This document shows, one piece after another, positions 1 through 12,234 of a stretch of DNA of 64,000 nt. Source of the DNA: Pelodera strongyloides (taxonomy: Eukaryota; Nematoda; Chromadorea; Rhabditida; Rhabditidae). The stretch's first letter is position 1. Every line of letters begins with the position of its first letter. Both the position numbers and the translations under genes were made by a program. The stretch is taken from positions 434,001-498,000 of the forward strand of contig JAANDG010000014.1 of assembly GCA_036852015.1 (NCBI GenBank), read 5' to 3'. Under the pieces are notes generated by a model. It was not told the DNA's origin and did no database searches. It was given only the letters and a program-made list of their open reading frames with translations.

Positions 1-75
1 ATACGCGTAGAACATACAGAATGTGGATAAAATACCGTCATAAATTACACTGGAAATGAAAAAAAAAATAACTAC

Positions 76-1517
76 CTATATAAATAGGCGCCAAACAGCC
101 ATGAAATGGGCAGTGTATAGGGGAAGCGTTCGGGAAAAACATGGTTGCGCCGAATAAAGCAGCAACAATCTAAAACAGTTGAAGACTACATAGCTTTTCA
201 TTTATTTGAATAGCTACAGGAGCTCACCCTAATACGACATATAAAGTTATGTTATGGTCTGACCGCTATCGCCGACGATACAATCCAATTGACGAGTAGA
301 AGAAAGCAACAGTGACATAGCGTTATCGTCTTATTGTACAGTATTGGTCGACTAACTGCGATATAAAGCAGAATCGATAGAGTAACGTAAGTGCCTGAAA
401 TTGGAACATTGTTGGTATTAATAGTGTCCAATACCTTGTGTAACATTGTATTAGAGTTTCTTCAAATTTGTAAGTAATACCTGCAATATAGAAGAACGAA
501 GCTATCGCTATGAAAGCCAATATCACTACAGTGATATAACGAATTCCAATATAACATTCGATAAATAATGCTACACATAACATTATCACAATAGACAGAG
601 CGCAAAATGTTCGTGAAAGAAGAAAGATCTGGCGTTTTCGTAAGCTGGAATAAATAATTCGTTAAAGCGAAATACCAGCCGGTTTTTGAAACGCATCTCA
701 AATAGCAGCATTATTATGCAGTTATGCTAAAAGGGGTCTATTGGGGTCTATTTTTCATTCAAATTTATGCTCATTTGCATATGAAGCATAGTAAAGCAGG
801 GAGTATTCGATGCGTTTCAAAAACCGGCCAGTATTTCTCTTTAACGCTACAAGAGCGGGCTCCTTTATTCAAGGGTGGTTCAATACAGTGTTCAACTCTT
901 ATGAGTTGGTCTCTTGAGCAGAGTAGGCTAAGAGTTCCAGATGACGTATTGCTCGACTTCTTCGGGCTAGGGAGTCGGAGTCATTCCTTATTACCGGTAT
1001 TCGTAAGATATGAGGTTTTCTGATTTCTGTGAGCTATGGCATACTGACAATATGAATCAAATGTTATTATGCCTACCCTGCGCCTTGCTTCTCGAACGCC
1101 TTCGTTTGCAGCACAACGCATACAACATTGATCAAAAATGTTACAAGTAATACAATTATAGAAAACAATGGCGACACCTTCTGTGAGCGGTGATATTTCT
1201 GAAAGGAAGTTCCCTTTTAAAAAGGTGATTGATTTCCCATAAAACAACGGTTGAAAACTCTATTCGAACCCTCATTTTACGGGGTCATGACCCGTCTCGG
1301 AGTTTCACACTACTTTGTTAGTGAGCCTATTCAAAACATCTTTCTTGCACTTATCATCAGTATAGAACAGAGCACAAATCGGACTTACCACCAGTATAGA
1401 ACTTAAATCTTGATCGCTACTGATATTAGAGGCACATGGGGCGAACATCGAATCAGTATTTGGATGATATTCATTAGGACAATCAGAGAAACCAAGTGGT
1501 ATTGAAGAATTATTCAT
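76..1517 (-). CDS. Seven-transmembrane receptor, array gene 1 (3' part off the left edge)
   Basis: First (leftmost) member of a tandem receptor family; only exons 1-5 are in the window. Exons read on the minus strand: 1517-1389, 1198-1077, 644-481, 394-264 and 169-76, all with GT donors and AG acceptors and compatible phases. Exon 1 encodes an extracellular N-terminus with the family pattern C-x3-Y-x-P-x2-D...C and N-glycosylation sites. Exon 2 gives TM1, ending in a basic loop. Exon 3 starts LRKRQIF and carries TM2 and part of TM3. Exon 4 begins with GTYV and carries TM3-TM4. Exon 5 gives the second outer loop with two Cys (SPIHC...GC). No stops or frameshifts are seen. Exons 6-9 should lie to the left of base 1. 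It is probably a chemoreceptor, but I cannot assign it to a named nematode receptor class. Confidence 0.8.
662..844. mobile_element. Palindromic TTAA element, family A (TTAAAGCGAAATACCGG ends)
   Basis: A 183-base near-palindrome in intron 2 of array gene 1. It runs from a TTAA followed by AGCGAAATACC to the reverse complement ending in TTAA. The inner part has the family's GTTTTTGAAACGC block on both arms. It has no coding capacity, so it is a MITE-like non-autonomous element. Confidence 0.8.
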
Positions 1518-2636
1518 TTAACTGAAATTAGGAATCATCGATTTCTTGTTTTCCAAGAAAGAGTGACAAAAGGAGTAATAAATATTAATCAATACAGCGT
1601 ACAGTCTAGACGTAATTTCTGACGGGAGTAGGTAAAACTAAGCTTCATGCAACTCTATAGTATGATAACGAAATGAATAATTAACGAAATGTGGTGCAGT
1701 GGACTAGTGTGGACAATCACCAACAGCAAAATTCTTTCGGACTTGTTCTTCACTGACTATTAACACACCTAAACACAACTAATACTTTGCTGATAACGAA
1801 AACGTGTGAATCATTTTTTTTGATCAATTATTTGTGTTTATTATTATATTAAAATCCCAACTAGGTATTTGAGGTTTATCCTTTCTGCATTACATTCATG
1901 CTGAGATGGGCACAATCCTATTCAGACACTGCAGTAGGCGACCTCAAGCATACACCCATAACCACATCCAATATTCGAAAGATTCAAACGCTTCGTCCTT
2001 TAGCATCTGCTCGTCCAGAGTGCATTCCTGAAAAGGGCACCCCGTCTACCGTAGTTATTCCACAAGACAAACATGCACATCCAACGAGTACGGTAGTTTT
2101 GGACTAAAATAGGGAAATTTAATCTTTCGAAACTAAAAAGTTTTTTTGTTGATTTCGTTGATCTACATTCTTTGGTGTTGTGTGGTGTTTGGAATTTTGC
2201 ACGCTGTTCAGCACGTTTGTGAAATCTACTCGCAGTGTACTGTACTCTACTCGGATGCCGTTCGCTTCATCCGGACCTTTATCACTTACAGTTCTACTTT
2301 CATATTAAAATAGTTTCCTTGTATCGGTAACTTGGTCTCGGATAAAATTCTTGTGCACTGTTTTATTATATTGCTGCGTCAACCGATTCACCTTGCTACA
2401 AATCGTTTCGCGACGAAGCCGAAGCAAAATAATACATGATCATTCGTAATTTACTTGGTCCATTGGTCTGCCAACCGGCTTGAACTTGACTTCAATGCTT
2501 ACTCAATTTTTTTACGTCGTTTTTGAGACACTTCACTTTGGAAAGGACTAATGCAATATTATTGTTTATTTTGATGTATTTTTTTCGTGGCCACGACATA
2601 TACATGCGGATTGCTAACTAAGACATTTATTCAGCT
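1518..2636. other. Intergenic between array genes 1 and 2
   Basis: I see no convincing exon here. It holds the 5' flank of array gene 1, with a CTGATAAC motif near 1790 next to ACGTGTGAATCAT, a string shared with the flanks of array genes 3 and 4. It also holds the 3' flank of array gene 2. The longest open frames are short and have no paralogue in the window. Confidence 0.5.
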
Positions 2637-5600
2637 TCAATATTTCGTGTAGAAATTGGAGCACTTGCTTTTTATTGATTTATTCAAATGGTTCCAGAGC
2701 CGGACTATCAACGGGTCCGTCACAATATTGAACACTGGATCGATAACAAGCGATAAGACCCTGTAATAATGGAATTAATCATGATGAGTTCCCTTTGGTT
2801 GACGTTCTTTGATTGTTCACCAAATAAACCATGTTACTATTAAAGGGTCAGGCCCATTTCAAATTACCCCTATTTTTGATGACTCCATCGGATTCTCCGT
2901 TTCAAATATAGTAGGCTGAATTTTTTTCCAATTTTTAGTCGCAAAATTCACGCATATTCAGCAATTTACCATGGCCAGTCATACCCAACTATATATCGCA
3001 GTTGTCACGCCCCTCCGCGCTAATTGGGCAATATGCCCTACTGGGCGTGGCAATTGCGATATTGGCCAATCAGCGCGAATGGGCGTGACAACTGCGATTG
3101 ATTGTTGTTTATGACTGGCCATGGTAAATTGCTGAAAACTGCATGAATATTGCGACTGAAAATTAGAAAAAAATTCAGCCTACTATATTTGAAACGGAGA
3201 ATCCGATGGAGTCATCAAAAATAGGGGTACTTTGAAATGGGCCTGACCCTTTAAAGTGGGGTACACCGTATAATTCACTACTTTGAGCTTATCAGCACGT
3301 ATTGCACTTCAATCTCAACACAGCAAGAAAACGACGCCGGTAATGCTCCTACCAAAATAGAAAGTATATCACTGCAAATTTTTCCAGTTGGACAAGGAGG
3401 TCCATTTTCGAAAAAAGGCTGCAAAGGCCATCTAAGGCCAACAAATCGAACAGTGTGTTCATGTTAGCAACGGCGTATGTCTGGATGCTCTGAAAAGAGG
3501 AATATCCGTAATAGCTGGAAATGCGTCAAGTAATTTCGCACGCAGACAACAGTCTACCACCTAGAATTCATCCCATGCGTGCCGATTTTCTTCAGTCTAA
3601 CATAAATATATGTATATGATATTTGTGCCAGAAACAACAACTGAGAACTAAAATAAATGCATATGTACTTACAAGCATTGGAATGTTTGCGATTGAAAAC
3701 GCTACCATACTGAATCCTAGTCGTTTCATCGCGGTTAGGTTGCCATTTGTCGAAGAAGACATGTTCTTACTCTGAAAAAAGGCTCTCGTGTTTTCGCTTT
3801 CTCAGCCTTTTCTGGACTTTTCAACGAGCTTACATGTAGTATATAACTACAACTCCCATGTATTTCATGAGATGTGGCCTAGTACAACTAACTAGCAACA
3901 TCACTTACATGATGAAGTCTTCGTCGAAGGCTCCAGAAAAGTACAACATAAATCAACAAAACGAATGTGTAGTTAAGGAAGGTGATGGACAGAAGAGCTG
4001 AAAAAGCTGCCTTACAAGTATGCCAAATCTGTGCAATATTCCCATAGTACATTCGTGGCAAGTCTTCGAACGACGAAATTTGGAATATATGCAGCCCTGG
4101 TCTTTGCCTTACTATTAAACGAGTTCGAGTCTGAGAGGAAAGCGTCCAGATCTTTATTTAAGGGCCTACTATGTATAGTTACCAATATAGATTGGCCTGA
4201 TACATCCTTGGAACGAACAGGTAACAGGCGATTCCTTTGGGAAGAACATTGTTGCACCATATATTGAAGATAGTGTCTAAATGGTGTTGCTCGCTGTGCA
4301 AATGAATGTTGGTGGTGGGTGCCCGTAGCGCAATGGTAAACGCATTGGCCATTGACCCGTATAGCCGAAGATGCGGGTTCGACCCTCTCTCGACCAAAAC
4401 CCCCAATTTTTCATTTGAATTATGGTTAAATGCTCAGTCTTCTGACCCAACACTAAATGGGACAAAAAGTTTGTCATCTTACCGCAATTGTAGATGAGAT
4501 TAAAAAATTGCCGATTAGCACCAGAAAGCAATGCCATAGAGTTATCGTTTTGCTGTAGAAGATCGGACGACTGATTGCGATATACAAGAGAATGGATAGT
4601 CCAACATATGTGCCTAAACACAGGTTGAGAAAATAAATTTTTTTTCCGAAACTAAGCTATCTGACGGCAAACACCTTGAACTGAACTCTCGCGATGTGTT
4701 AAAGGGACAGGCCCATCAAAGTAAACCTATATTTACGACGTATTCGTAATGTGTATAGAGCATTTTTATTACAATATATACAAACCCAATTTCACCTACT
4801 TTCGCCCTCGAGGACTTTTTCCGATGTGCTCATCATCATATGTATACCGTAAAACTGCAGAGATCGAAGCTGTCTACGCAAATTTAACAAGAAATTAAAA
4901 TGCGAGCTAGATTTGCATATACACCTTGGAAGTCTGCAGCTTTATGGTATACATATGATGATGAGCACATCGGAAAAAGTCCTCGAGGGCGAAAGTAGGT
5001 GAAATTGGGTTTGTATATATTGTAATAAAAATGCTTTATATACATTATGAACGTTTCGTAAATATAGGTTTACTTTGATGGGCCTGTCCCTTTAAAAGCA
5101 TTCTGACGAGTGCGTGTACGGAAAAAACGACAGCAAGGACAACAAAAACAAAGAAAGACCAAACCGGCAATGTAGAAAAAGTCCATAATCACGATGAAGG
5201 CTAGAAAAACGACAGGTTTGTAGCCAAACCCTTTGTCGACCTCTATTTCCAGCGATATGAACAACATGGTAATCATATCAATAGCACAAAACGTCCGTGA
5301 TATGAGAAATATCTGGCGTTTGCGAAATCTGGAAATATGATTATACATTCAATGTAATTGCAAATAAGAGGGTACTTTATTACCTACATCCAAAAGGTGA
5401 TCATATGACTGCTGTGAATACAGTTGACCTAAATAAGTACTTATTTGAAATAAAACATAATTCCGTTTTACTCACCCTTTTCCGTGTGTCTTGAACGCTA
5501 CAATTTGCATCACAAAACAGAGAATATTGATCAAGAACGTCAATATCACCAGAAAACCGATAAATTTGGGCGAGAAGTTTTGTGCCTTGTGGTATCTCTA

Positions 5601-6081
5601 AAAAAATAAATTCAAAAGATATCTAGGTTCCTGGTTTTTAAACACGACACAGGAATATAGATACTGGACAATAACAATATATTTCTTACAAAGGGGTTGC
5701 TCCGGAAAAGTTTCGCGTTTTGATTGACGGTTGGTCTTGTACAAGGACAAGAAAGTCAATTCAAAGGTTGAAAATATATTATGGCAAACTTTGGAATCGC
5801 ACATCACAGGAAAGTGAAAATCCCGATTCTTTTCGAAATAACCCCGAATTCTCCCCGATTTTTTCAAAAAACCCTGCGAATGTTTTAGGGACTTGATCGG
5901 GGCGAAATCGGGGTTTTTAGTTTCCTATGCTTACCCGAAGCAAGTGACAGGCATCTAGATCGTCGGTGAGGTTCGCAGCACATGGTACAAATATTGAATC
6001 CGTATGAGGGATATATTCATTAGGACAGTTGCTGAATACGTCAGGTATCACAACACCAACAACACCAAACGAGGAATTCAT
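2637..6081 (-). CDS. Seven-transmembrane receptor, array gene 2 (complete, 9 exons, ~368 aa)
   Basis: Complete member of the tandem receptor family. Exons on the minus strand: 6081-5935, 5597-5476, 5328-5165, 4613-4483, 4276-4183, 3997-3909, 3771-3673, 3489-3353 and 2760-2637, with a TGA stop. Phases close across all eight introns. The N-terminus has FSNCPNEY and further Cys. TM1 is in exon 2. Exon 3 starts FRKRQIFLISRTFC. TM3 and an ISRPIFY junction are in exon 4. The outer loop with paired Cys is in exon 5. TM5 is in exon 6, the basic MKRLG loop into TM6 in exon 7, and exon 9 has VIDPVFNIVTDP, where rhodopsin-like receptors usually have NPxxY. Introns 3 and 8 each contain a TTAA palindromic element, and intron 4 a tRNA-like sequence. 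Likely a chemosensory or peptide receptor in the plasma membrane; the ligand is unknown. Confidence 0.87.
2840..3254. mobile_element. Palindromic TTAA element (TTAAAGGGTCAGGCCC ends)
   Basis: A 415-base inverted repeat in intron 8 of array gene 2. The left arm begins TTAAAGGGTCAGGCCC and the right arm is its near-perfect reverse complement ending in CCTTTAA. Arms pair for well over 100 bases around a GC-rich centre. No ORF. Same terminal logic (TTAA-AGGG) as the 4699-5095 family but a different interior. Confidence 0.85.
4312..4400 (+). repeat. tRNA-like sequence (SINE head or tRNA pseudogene)
   Basis: In intron 4 of array gene 2. It contains an A-box-like TAGCGCAATGG and a B-box-like GGTTCGACCC about 45 bases apart, typical of an RNA polymerase III internal promoter. 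The expected acceptor stem does not pair, so I do not call a functional tRNA. Confidence 0.5.
4699..5095. mobile_element. Palindromic TTAA element, family B (TTAAAGGGACAGGCCC ends)
   Basis: A 397-base inverted repeat in intron 3 of array gene 2, bounded by TTAA on each side. It is closely similar to copies at 27732-28115 and 55433-55829. The arms share CATCAAAGTAAACCTATA and AAAAATGCTT blocks. No coding capacity. Confidence 0.88.
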
Positions 6082-7236
6082 GTAATTCTTAAATGCGATA
6101 ATCTCTGAAATTCTTGAGTCTTGATTTTTTGCCGACGTTGGAACACAATCGTCACATATTTTAAGTATACCGAATGTCATACCATTAACATTAAAATGCA
6201 TGTGAAAGGCAAATAAATGATGTGTAATGCAAGAACAAGCAAACATCTTGTTCAAAGCTCTCTTGCTGTGTACATTACATGAAACATTTCGTGCAATATG
6301 CATTAAAGGAGTGACCTTAGCTTAGGCTCTTAGCCCGCTCTCTTTTCTACGAGGGAAAATTAAATAACTGTTTTCAGTCAGGTCAATAAACACGAATAAA
6401 AATATGATGCTCTTTGGAAAAAAAACTGAATTGGTCTGATTATTTTGGATTGCTGAATCATATTGTCGCGCCTAATAGGAGCTAATCCGCTAGCTGATAA
6501 AGAAGTCGATTTTGTCACCACAAATCAAAATGTATTCCTGGATAAAGTTCCAGTTTCCAGTGGTCAATTTATTTTAACAAAAAAAAATAAGGACGTCATT
6601 AAACCATTTTTTCTACAAACGTCAATATTAGTTACGACTTACGAAAATCATAACTCTACTAATACCAGTGTGTGGAGCCGCGTAGTGTGAAATACGGACT
6701 GGGATAGATTTATCGTTGTATATAATATAAGTATTTATTATATCGATCAGATCCTAGTTTTTAGTCGAATATGTAGCAACTTCGAGCTTATTACGACTCC
6801 CGGTAATAGGTAAGACAGATTGGACAGATGTAAACCAAATCTTTATGTGAACGTTTCACCTTTCGGCATCTTCAGAGTCGGTATTTTAACTCAACTTTTC
6901 CATCTCGGAATCCCATCTCGGAATTGTCTCGGTCTCCGCCTTTCCATGCTATTTCTTTACTGTACGACTATTCCGAGATGGGATTCCGAGATGGAAAAGT
7001 TCAGTTAAAATACCGACTCAGGACAAAAGAATAAATACCTCAAACGGGTAATTAAACCTAGTTGTTAGTGTTTGAATAGAATGGTGTACTGTTGAATGCT
7101 CAGTTCAATTTAATACAACATATATACGTTTATTATTGTTTGTCATTGTCTTCCAAAAATTAGGATGATGGAGTCGAACTGCTGGTGCGTGGAGAATTTA
7201 TCGTAATATTATCAGTTGTTTGCTTATCTTATTTGT
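6082..7236. other. Intergenic between array genes 2 and 3
   Basis: Holds the 5' flank of array gene 2, including GCTGATAA near 6495, and a separate inverted repeat at 6874-7021. No exon-like stretch with paralogue support is seen. Confidence 0.5.
6874..7021. repeat. Inverted repeat with TCTCGGAATCCC arms
   Basis: About 148 bases. The left arm GAGTCGGTATTTTAACT is answered by its reverse complement at the right end. Next to it, CCATCTCGGAATCCCATCTCGGAA is mirrored. A probable MITE of a family not otherwise seen here. Confidence 0.7.
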
Positions 7237-10200
7237 TTATTGTTTTTTGTTTATTATCAACGTGAGGACTAGTCCCACTCGTCGAATTTCTCGTGTTATG
7301 ATGTGCCGGCGTTTGCGCAGTTTGTATCGAAGTTTATTCCACACTTTCCTTGTTTCTGGGTCTGTGGCCACGTTAACGACTGGATCGAGGACAACCGCTA
7401 AGGCCCTGAAAGGAGTTGATATTAGGTAAACTAGTATCCTAGTATATGAAAAACAAAGTTTGTCTGTCTGTCTGTTTGCTTGTGAGGATTCACGCTACGT
7501 AACTATACACTTGACATTTACTGAAAATCAGAATCCTGTGATGCACATACAGCATAGCTCAACAGCAACCTTTGAACAAGCTTTTAAGCGAAATACCGGT
7601 CGGTTTTTGAAACATATCGAGTACCCCATCATTCTTATGCAGCGTATGCAAAGGAGCATAAATTAGAATAAAAAAATCGAGCTAAATTCGAGCAAATTAG
7701 CATAAATACGTAAGTATTCAGTTGTCGACGATGCGTTTCAAGAACCGGCCGGTACTTCGCTTTATTAATATTTGGTATAGAGCTTTGTTCATTCTTCTAC
7801 ATCAACATCATGCAACTACCCAGTAGTTCGCGTTCCGTAAAATGTCATATTCGATGAGACTCCAGCGAGTACGAGGCTGGCTGGTAACACTCACCAAATC
7901 ACATAGTAAATCCTGGTGAACTTTTCAAAACTCGACAGCAGGTCCATATTTTCGAACAAACCGCACACACCGTCAATGGAGAGAAGTCGGATAGTGGGCC
8001 GCAACTCGATAGTCATTATGATGTTTGAGATCTGAAATGTGAAAGTCTAAATAGGCAGGTCCATTATGAAAAGAACGCTAGATTTTTTAATACTAAGGTT
8101 CTCCATCATCGTCATTACCCAAAGATGTACAACCCTCTCTAAAAGCGCTAAATGTTGACTGTTACCCTAAACAGTCAGAGGCACGACAGAGACAACGTGG
8201 GCAACCCGTGTTGCTGGCATTGTATCAATGATAGCGGGTCCCATGAAGAGAGGCTGTTGCCCATGTTTAGTCTGCCGGGAGAAGGCTACCCATGAGAAAG
8301 CCATATTCCAAAATAAACGTGGACGTCCCTTATTCATATGCTGTTGGCACTGTAAAGCTGTCGATGATAGAATATTATAATTAATGTCGTACCAAAATTG
8401 GGAGATTTCCAATTGAAAAGGTAGCCATGTTCAGGCCGAGCCTCTTCATTGCGATGTCATAATTAGTTGTGGAAGCGAGAAAGGTTTTGCTCTAAATTTT
8501 CAATTATTTATTTACTGCCAGGGTTCTAGGTTCGTAAACAAAATATCCGACGTTCTAAGTTATTGGCCAGAGGAACTCAGTTGGATTCAACAGTATTCAT
8601 TTGGATATTTTTCTTACAATTATCTGCTCACCCATTATGATGACCTTGCCCTGCCTCGGCCCAACGTATGAGCAAATTGCATAATTTATTTGTCACTTAC
8701 ATGTAATAAACGTTGACGCAATCTCCAGAACAACGCTACATAAATAAAGAGCACAAATAGGTAGATTGAAACCGTGATGGTCGATAGTGCTAAAAATTGA
8801 ACATAAAACCATCCTACTTGGATATAAGCCAATCTTAGCAGTTCTTACTACCACTGAACTCTCACCATACGCTCTAAAGTGATAAAAAGATAAAGGGCAC
8901 TCCGTTTATCAACCGAAGTACGCATAAATGGTGCAGGGGACTTGCAGAGCTATTCTGCATGGCTGACTTAAGCCACCAGGTGGTCAACCTTCTCGGAAGC
9001 CGATTTATCTATGCCGGTTTTACCCAGCTACCAACTTTTACACCTTTGGTATGGTGAGGGGGTTCCGTGATCGAACCAGTGGCCGGTGACGTGAGCAAGG
9101 GCCTTGCCGCTACGCACTATCATATCATCTAATAAAGACAATGATAAAGAAGGCGTAGAAGGATAACCACAGTCACTAGCATACTTCTATGCTCCTCTTC
9201 ATGACTGTCTTTATTAGTCCTCATGCTTTGTAATAAACTAAATAAACTAAAGGTGCCATTTTTCGCTCTTTTAACATGCAAAAAATATACACTAACTTAC
9301 AGAGAAAAAGTGGTCGCAGACATCCCTCGTAAGAGCACGCAATTGGGGAATTGTCCGGGAAATACATCGTCGAGATATAAATTGCCGCAATGGCCTAGAA
9401 AAATGTACAAAGGAAAATATGATATACACCAACAATGGTCTCTTCATCATCGTCAACGAAGTTTCTCTCCGTTGGTGTGATTTAATAAGTAAAAACAACG
9501 CAATACCGCAATAGTCGTGGACAAAATCCAAATTGCGAGTAGAACCATACAGCAGTGCATCATTAAAATCCTCGTATTGTACAAGATCGGCTGAGTGATT
9601 GCAATATAAAGAAGAATTGTGAGGGCCACATAAGTTCCTAAACTTGTAAATAGAACGATACACATTGGAAACAAAACTGGCAGATGCGAGGCGCTAAAGG
9701 AGGAGGCTTACGAGATCGAAGTATACAATTTCTTTCTTTTTATCGAAAGATGATGGTGTTAGCTTCCAATAAACAGCTTTATGAAGCACAAACTTTTAAT
9801 ATATAACGATTTGAATTCAAAGTTCTAAACTTTGTGTCCCGAGCGTATCTGCTTAAACAGTCAGTCATCCTTGGGACACACAATACTTGATAGAATTCAA
9901 TGTATTATGCTGATTTATTCCTTCTACTTAAAATCTTGTGCTTCATAAGACATGTTTATTGGAAGAACACCATCGGCGCAGTGCAAGCGTCTTGCTCCAG
10001 GCTCGATCCCGGCCCGGAACCCCTCCACCCCACCAAAGTTGTAAAAATTGGCAGCTGGGCAAAACCGGCGGAGTTAAATCGGCTTCCCAAGAAAATTGGC
10101 CTTAGGGAAGTTTAGAGGCCAGTTCGTTCGGCTTCAGAAATGAACCGGACCCCGGTGCACCGTTTCTGCGGAAAGGAGGAGGCTCACGAGATCTAAGTGT

Positions 10201-11791
10201 ACGATTTCCTTCTTTTTATCGATAGATGGTGGTATTTAATTCCAATAAACATGCCTTGTGGAGGAAAAGCTTTTAATTCGAAGGAATAAATCAATGTAAT
10301 GCTTAGAATTTTATCAAAGTTCTTTACCGTAGGCTTTGTGTCCCGAGGGTATCTGGCTCTTATTGTATGTGTCCCGGGGGTATCTAGCTATAGTTGCGCC
10401 TTTATTTTCTTATTTTCAGTCCCCCAGATATCCTCGGGACACACACAATTACAAAGACTATGGTACAGAATTTTGATAGACTCCATAGTCTTATATTGAT
10501 TTACTCCTTCCAATTAAAAGCTTTTGCTTTGCAAAGCATGTCTTTCGGAATTTAATACCATCATATTTCGATAAAAGGAAACTATTTGTGTACTTCATTC
10601 TCGTGAGCCTCCTCCTTTAACTCTTTAGCTTTAACACCTTCATCTTTCGAAAAAGGAAGGAATTGTAACTTAGAGAAACCCTACCAGCGATATAGAAGAA
10701 GTCTTGCATTGCAGTGAACGTCAGAGCAACGATCGTTATAAATTTGACACCGGCTTTCGATTCGACCACCATACACACACCCAGCATCGCCAACATTTCC
10801 AGCGCACAAAATGTACGAGCGATCAGAAAAACTTGACGTTTTCGAAACCTAGAAATATGTATATGTGTTTGAGCACAGCTAAATTTAAAAGACAAACTTT
10901 AGAAGTCCGAAAACAAGAATAGAAAATGGCTTATTTTTCTAACCTAAAAAAACCCCGCCTTTTGTTCTTCGATTACACATACAATTATCTAGCGTGTAAG
11001 ACTTTACTATACACCAAATGTAGATCAATGGATCAATAGCAATAGCTAGCCATATAAATATTTTTCAACACTGTGTGTTGTGTGTCCACGGTGATTAACT
11101 CCAAATTTAATAATTCTTTATTTTATCAAGTACACAAACTAAATGACCGAACCAAATAAAATAGATAAACCGTATCCACCAGAGTAAAGGCGTAAAGTTG
11201 TCAAGTGCGTGTGGGTGAATTTTTTAAACATTGGCAGAAAACTCGTACTTGCCTTGTGGCAATTCGTAATTCGCAATAGTGTTGCAGTAGGTCACACATT
11301 TGGTTAGGCGGGTTGATTCATAATTGATTTGTAAAAGCTCACCCTGAACCTTGTTTCTTGAAACCGATGATTTGCAAAATGAGACATACAATATTCACCG
11401 AGACCGAGAAGAAAACGACGACGAATAAAATGCCCGGCGTAAACTTTTCAGCTTCGTGGTATTTCTAATGTAGTGATATTTTTAACTTGAACATTCTTTT
11501 TTTCCTTGACTGGTGCATATTTCCTTTATTGCTAGACATATCATAATATTGGCTTGTTTTCATTGAATTAGTACTTGGCTCGATGTGATTACTTGTTTTA
11601 TTTTAATTACTTTAATTATTACTTCTATTAATATGGAATAAAATAACCGTATACTTTTAGCTTACCCGCAATAAGTCACAAGCATCTTTACTAGCCGAGA
11701 GGTTCCATAGACAAGGGATAAATACACTATCAGTAAAAGGATCATAGTCAGAGCATTCAGCGAATACCTCCGGTAAAGTTGCGCTAGACAT
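7237..11791 (-). CDS. Seven-transmembrane receptor, array gene 3 (complete, 9 exons, ~376 aa)
   Basis: Complete family member. Exons on the minus strand: 11791-11666, 11464-11343, 10848-10685, 9637-9507, 9394-9301, 8789-8701, 8491-8393, 8031-7895 and 7405-7237. Internal exon lengths equal those of genes 2, 4, 5 and 6. The N-terminus is short (MSSATLPEVFAEC). Exon 3 starts FRKRQVFLIARTFC; exon 4 has YIAITQPI; exon 5 has NSPIACSYEGC; exon 7 has AMKRLGLNM; exon 9 has VLDPVVNVATDPETRK. It is the closest relative of array gene 4. Relative to gene 4, exon 9 has lost one base after the KLRK segment, so the cytoplasmic tail is read in another frame and is basic rather than Ser/Thr-rich. Introns 3-5 hold SINE-like and palindromic repeats. 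Confidence 0.87.
7584..7768. mobile_element. Palindromic TTAA element, family A
   Basis: A 185-base near-palindrome between exons 8 and 9 of array gene 3. It begins TTAAGCGAAATACCGG and ends with the reverse complement near TTTATTAA. Interior blocks match the other family A copies. Confidence 0.8.
8935..9130 (-). mobile_element. tRNA-headed SINE-like element, copy 1
   Basis: In intron 5 of array gene 3. On the minus strand it has an A-box-like TAGTGCGTAGCGGCAAGG, then a B-box-like TGGTTCGATCACG. A body of about 90 bases follows (ACCAAAGGTGTAAAAG, then AGCTGGGTAAAACCGGC and AAATCGGCTTCC). The body recurs in opposite orientation at 9975-10170, so this is a dispersed family and not a tRNA gene. 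Confidence 0.65.
9695..9974. repeat. Partial copy of the GGAGGAGGCTCACGAG inverted-repeat element
   Basis: Begins AAAGGAGGAGGCTTACGAG and follows the left part of the element at 10172-10619, including TTCCAATAAACA and GTGTCCCGAG blocks. The right end is replaced by the SINE-like copy 2. Confidence 0.6.
9975..10170 (+). mobile_element. tRNA-headed SINE-like element, copy 2
   Basis: In intron 3 of array gene 3. It has a shortened head with GGCGCAGTGCAAGCG and GGCTCGATCCCGG, then the same body as copy 1: ACCAAAGTTGTAAAAATTGG, CAGCTGGGCAAAACCGGC and AAATCGGCTTCC. The two copies lie in opposite orientation about 1 kb apart. Confidence 0.65.
10172..10619. mobile_element. Long inverted-repeat element (GGAGGAGGCTCACGAG ends)
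   Basis: A 448-base palindrome in intron 3 of array gene 3, from AAAGGAGGAGGCTCACGAG to its reverse complement. The interior repeats GTGTCCCGRGGGTATCT in both orientations. No ORF. Confidence 0.78.
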
Positions 11792-11944
11792 TTGAATTTT
11801 CCAAGAAGTAGTTTCACGTAGTCCAGTATCAATAACTTATCGATAGATGGTTTTGGGTAAAAATTTGTAGAAAAAAAATATGTTGTTTGCGAAATACTGA
11901 AGAAACTACGAAAACCAAGATGTATATAGATTCACTAAGCTTGT

Positions 11945-12055
11945 ATTCTGGTCATTGGTGCTTTTTCAGACGTGTGAATCATTTACTTCACGCTAAGAGG
12001 CGTTAATGCGCTAACTGATAACACAATAAAGCGCTTAGGACTTCAGACTAAAAAG
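11945..12055 (-). promoter_or_regulatory. Conserved upstream block of array gene 3, with a GATA-type site
   Basis: Lies 155-265 bases upstream of the gene 3 start codon. It is closely similar to 23600-23712, the same distance upstream of gene 4. Shared strings include GACGTGTGAATCATTT, TTCACGCT, TTAATGCGCTAACTGATAA and GCGCTTAG. AACTGATAA matches the extended WGATAR motif of nematode intestinal GATA factors. The similarity may reflect recent duplication rather than function alone. Confidence 0.5.
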
Positions 12056-12234
12056 ATGATGCCACGACGTGATTGACAATTTGAGGTGGTTGCAGAACGC
12101 AGCATGTACGACGTTGCTGCGGCTTGCAGGCAACAGAAAAAAAGAAGGCTGTGTCACAGTTTATAAACAGTTTTCCTGACAATGAGTCGCCACTGGGGAC
12201 CAGCTGTCTGTGTTCTGTGCTTAAATTGATGGGT

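Noticed and set aside
724..1023. 99-residue plus-strand ORF
   Set aside because: It overlaps a family A palindrome and intron 2 of array gene 1, with no paralogue or conserved motif.
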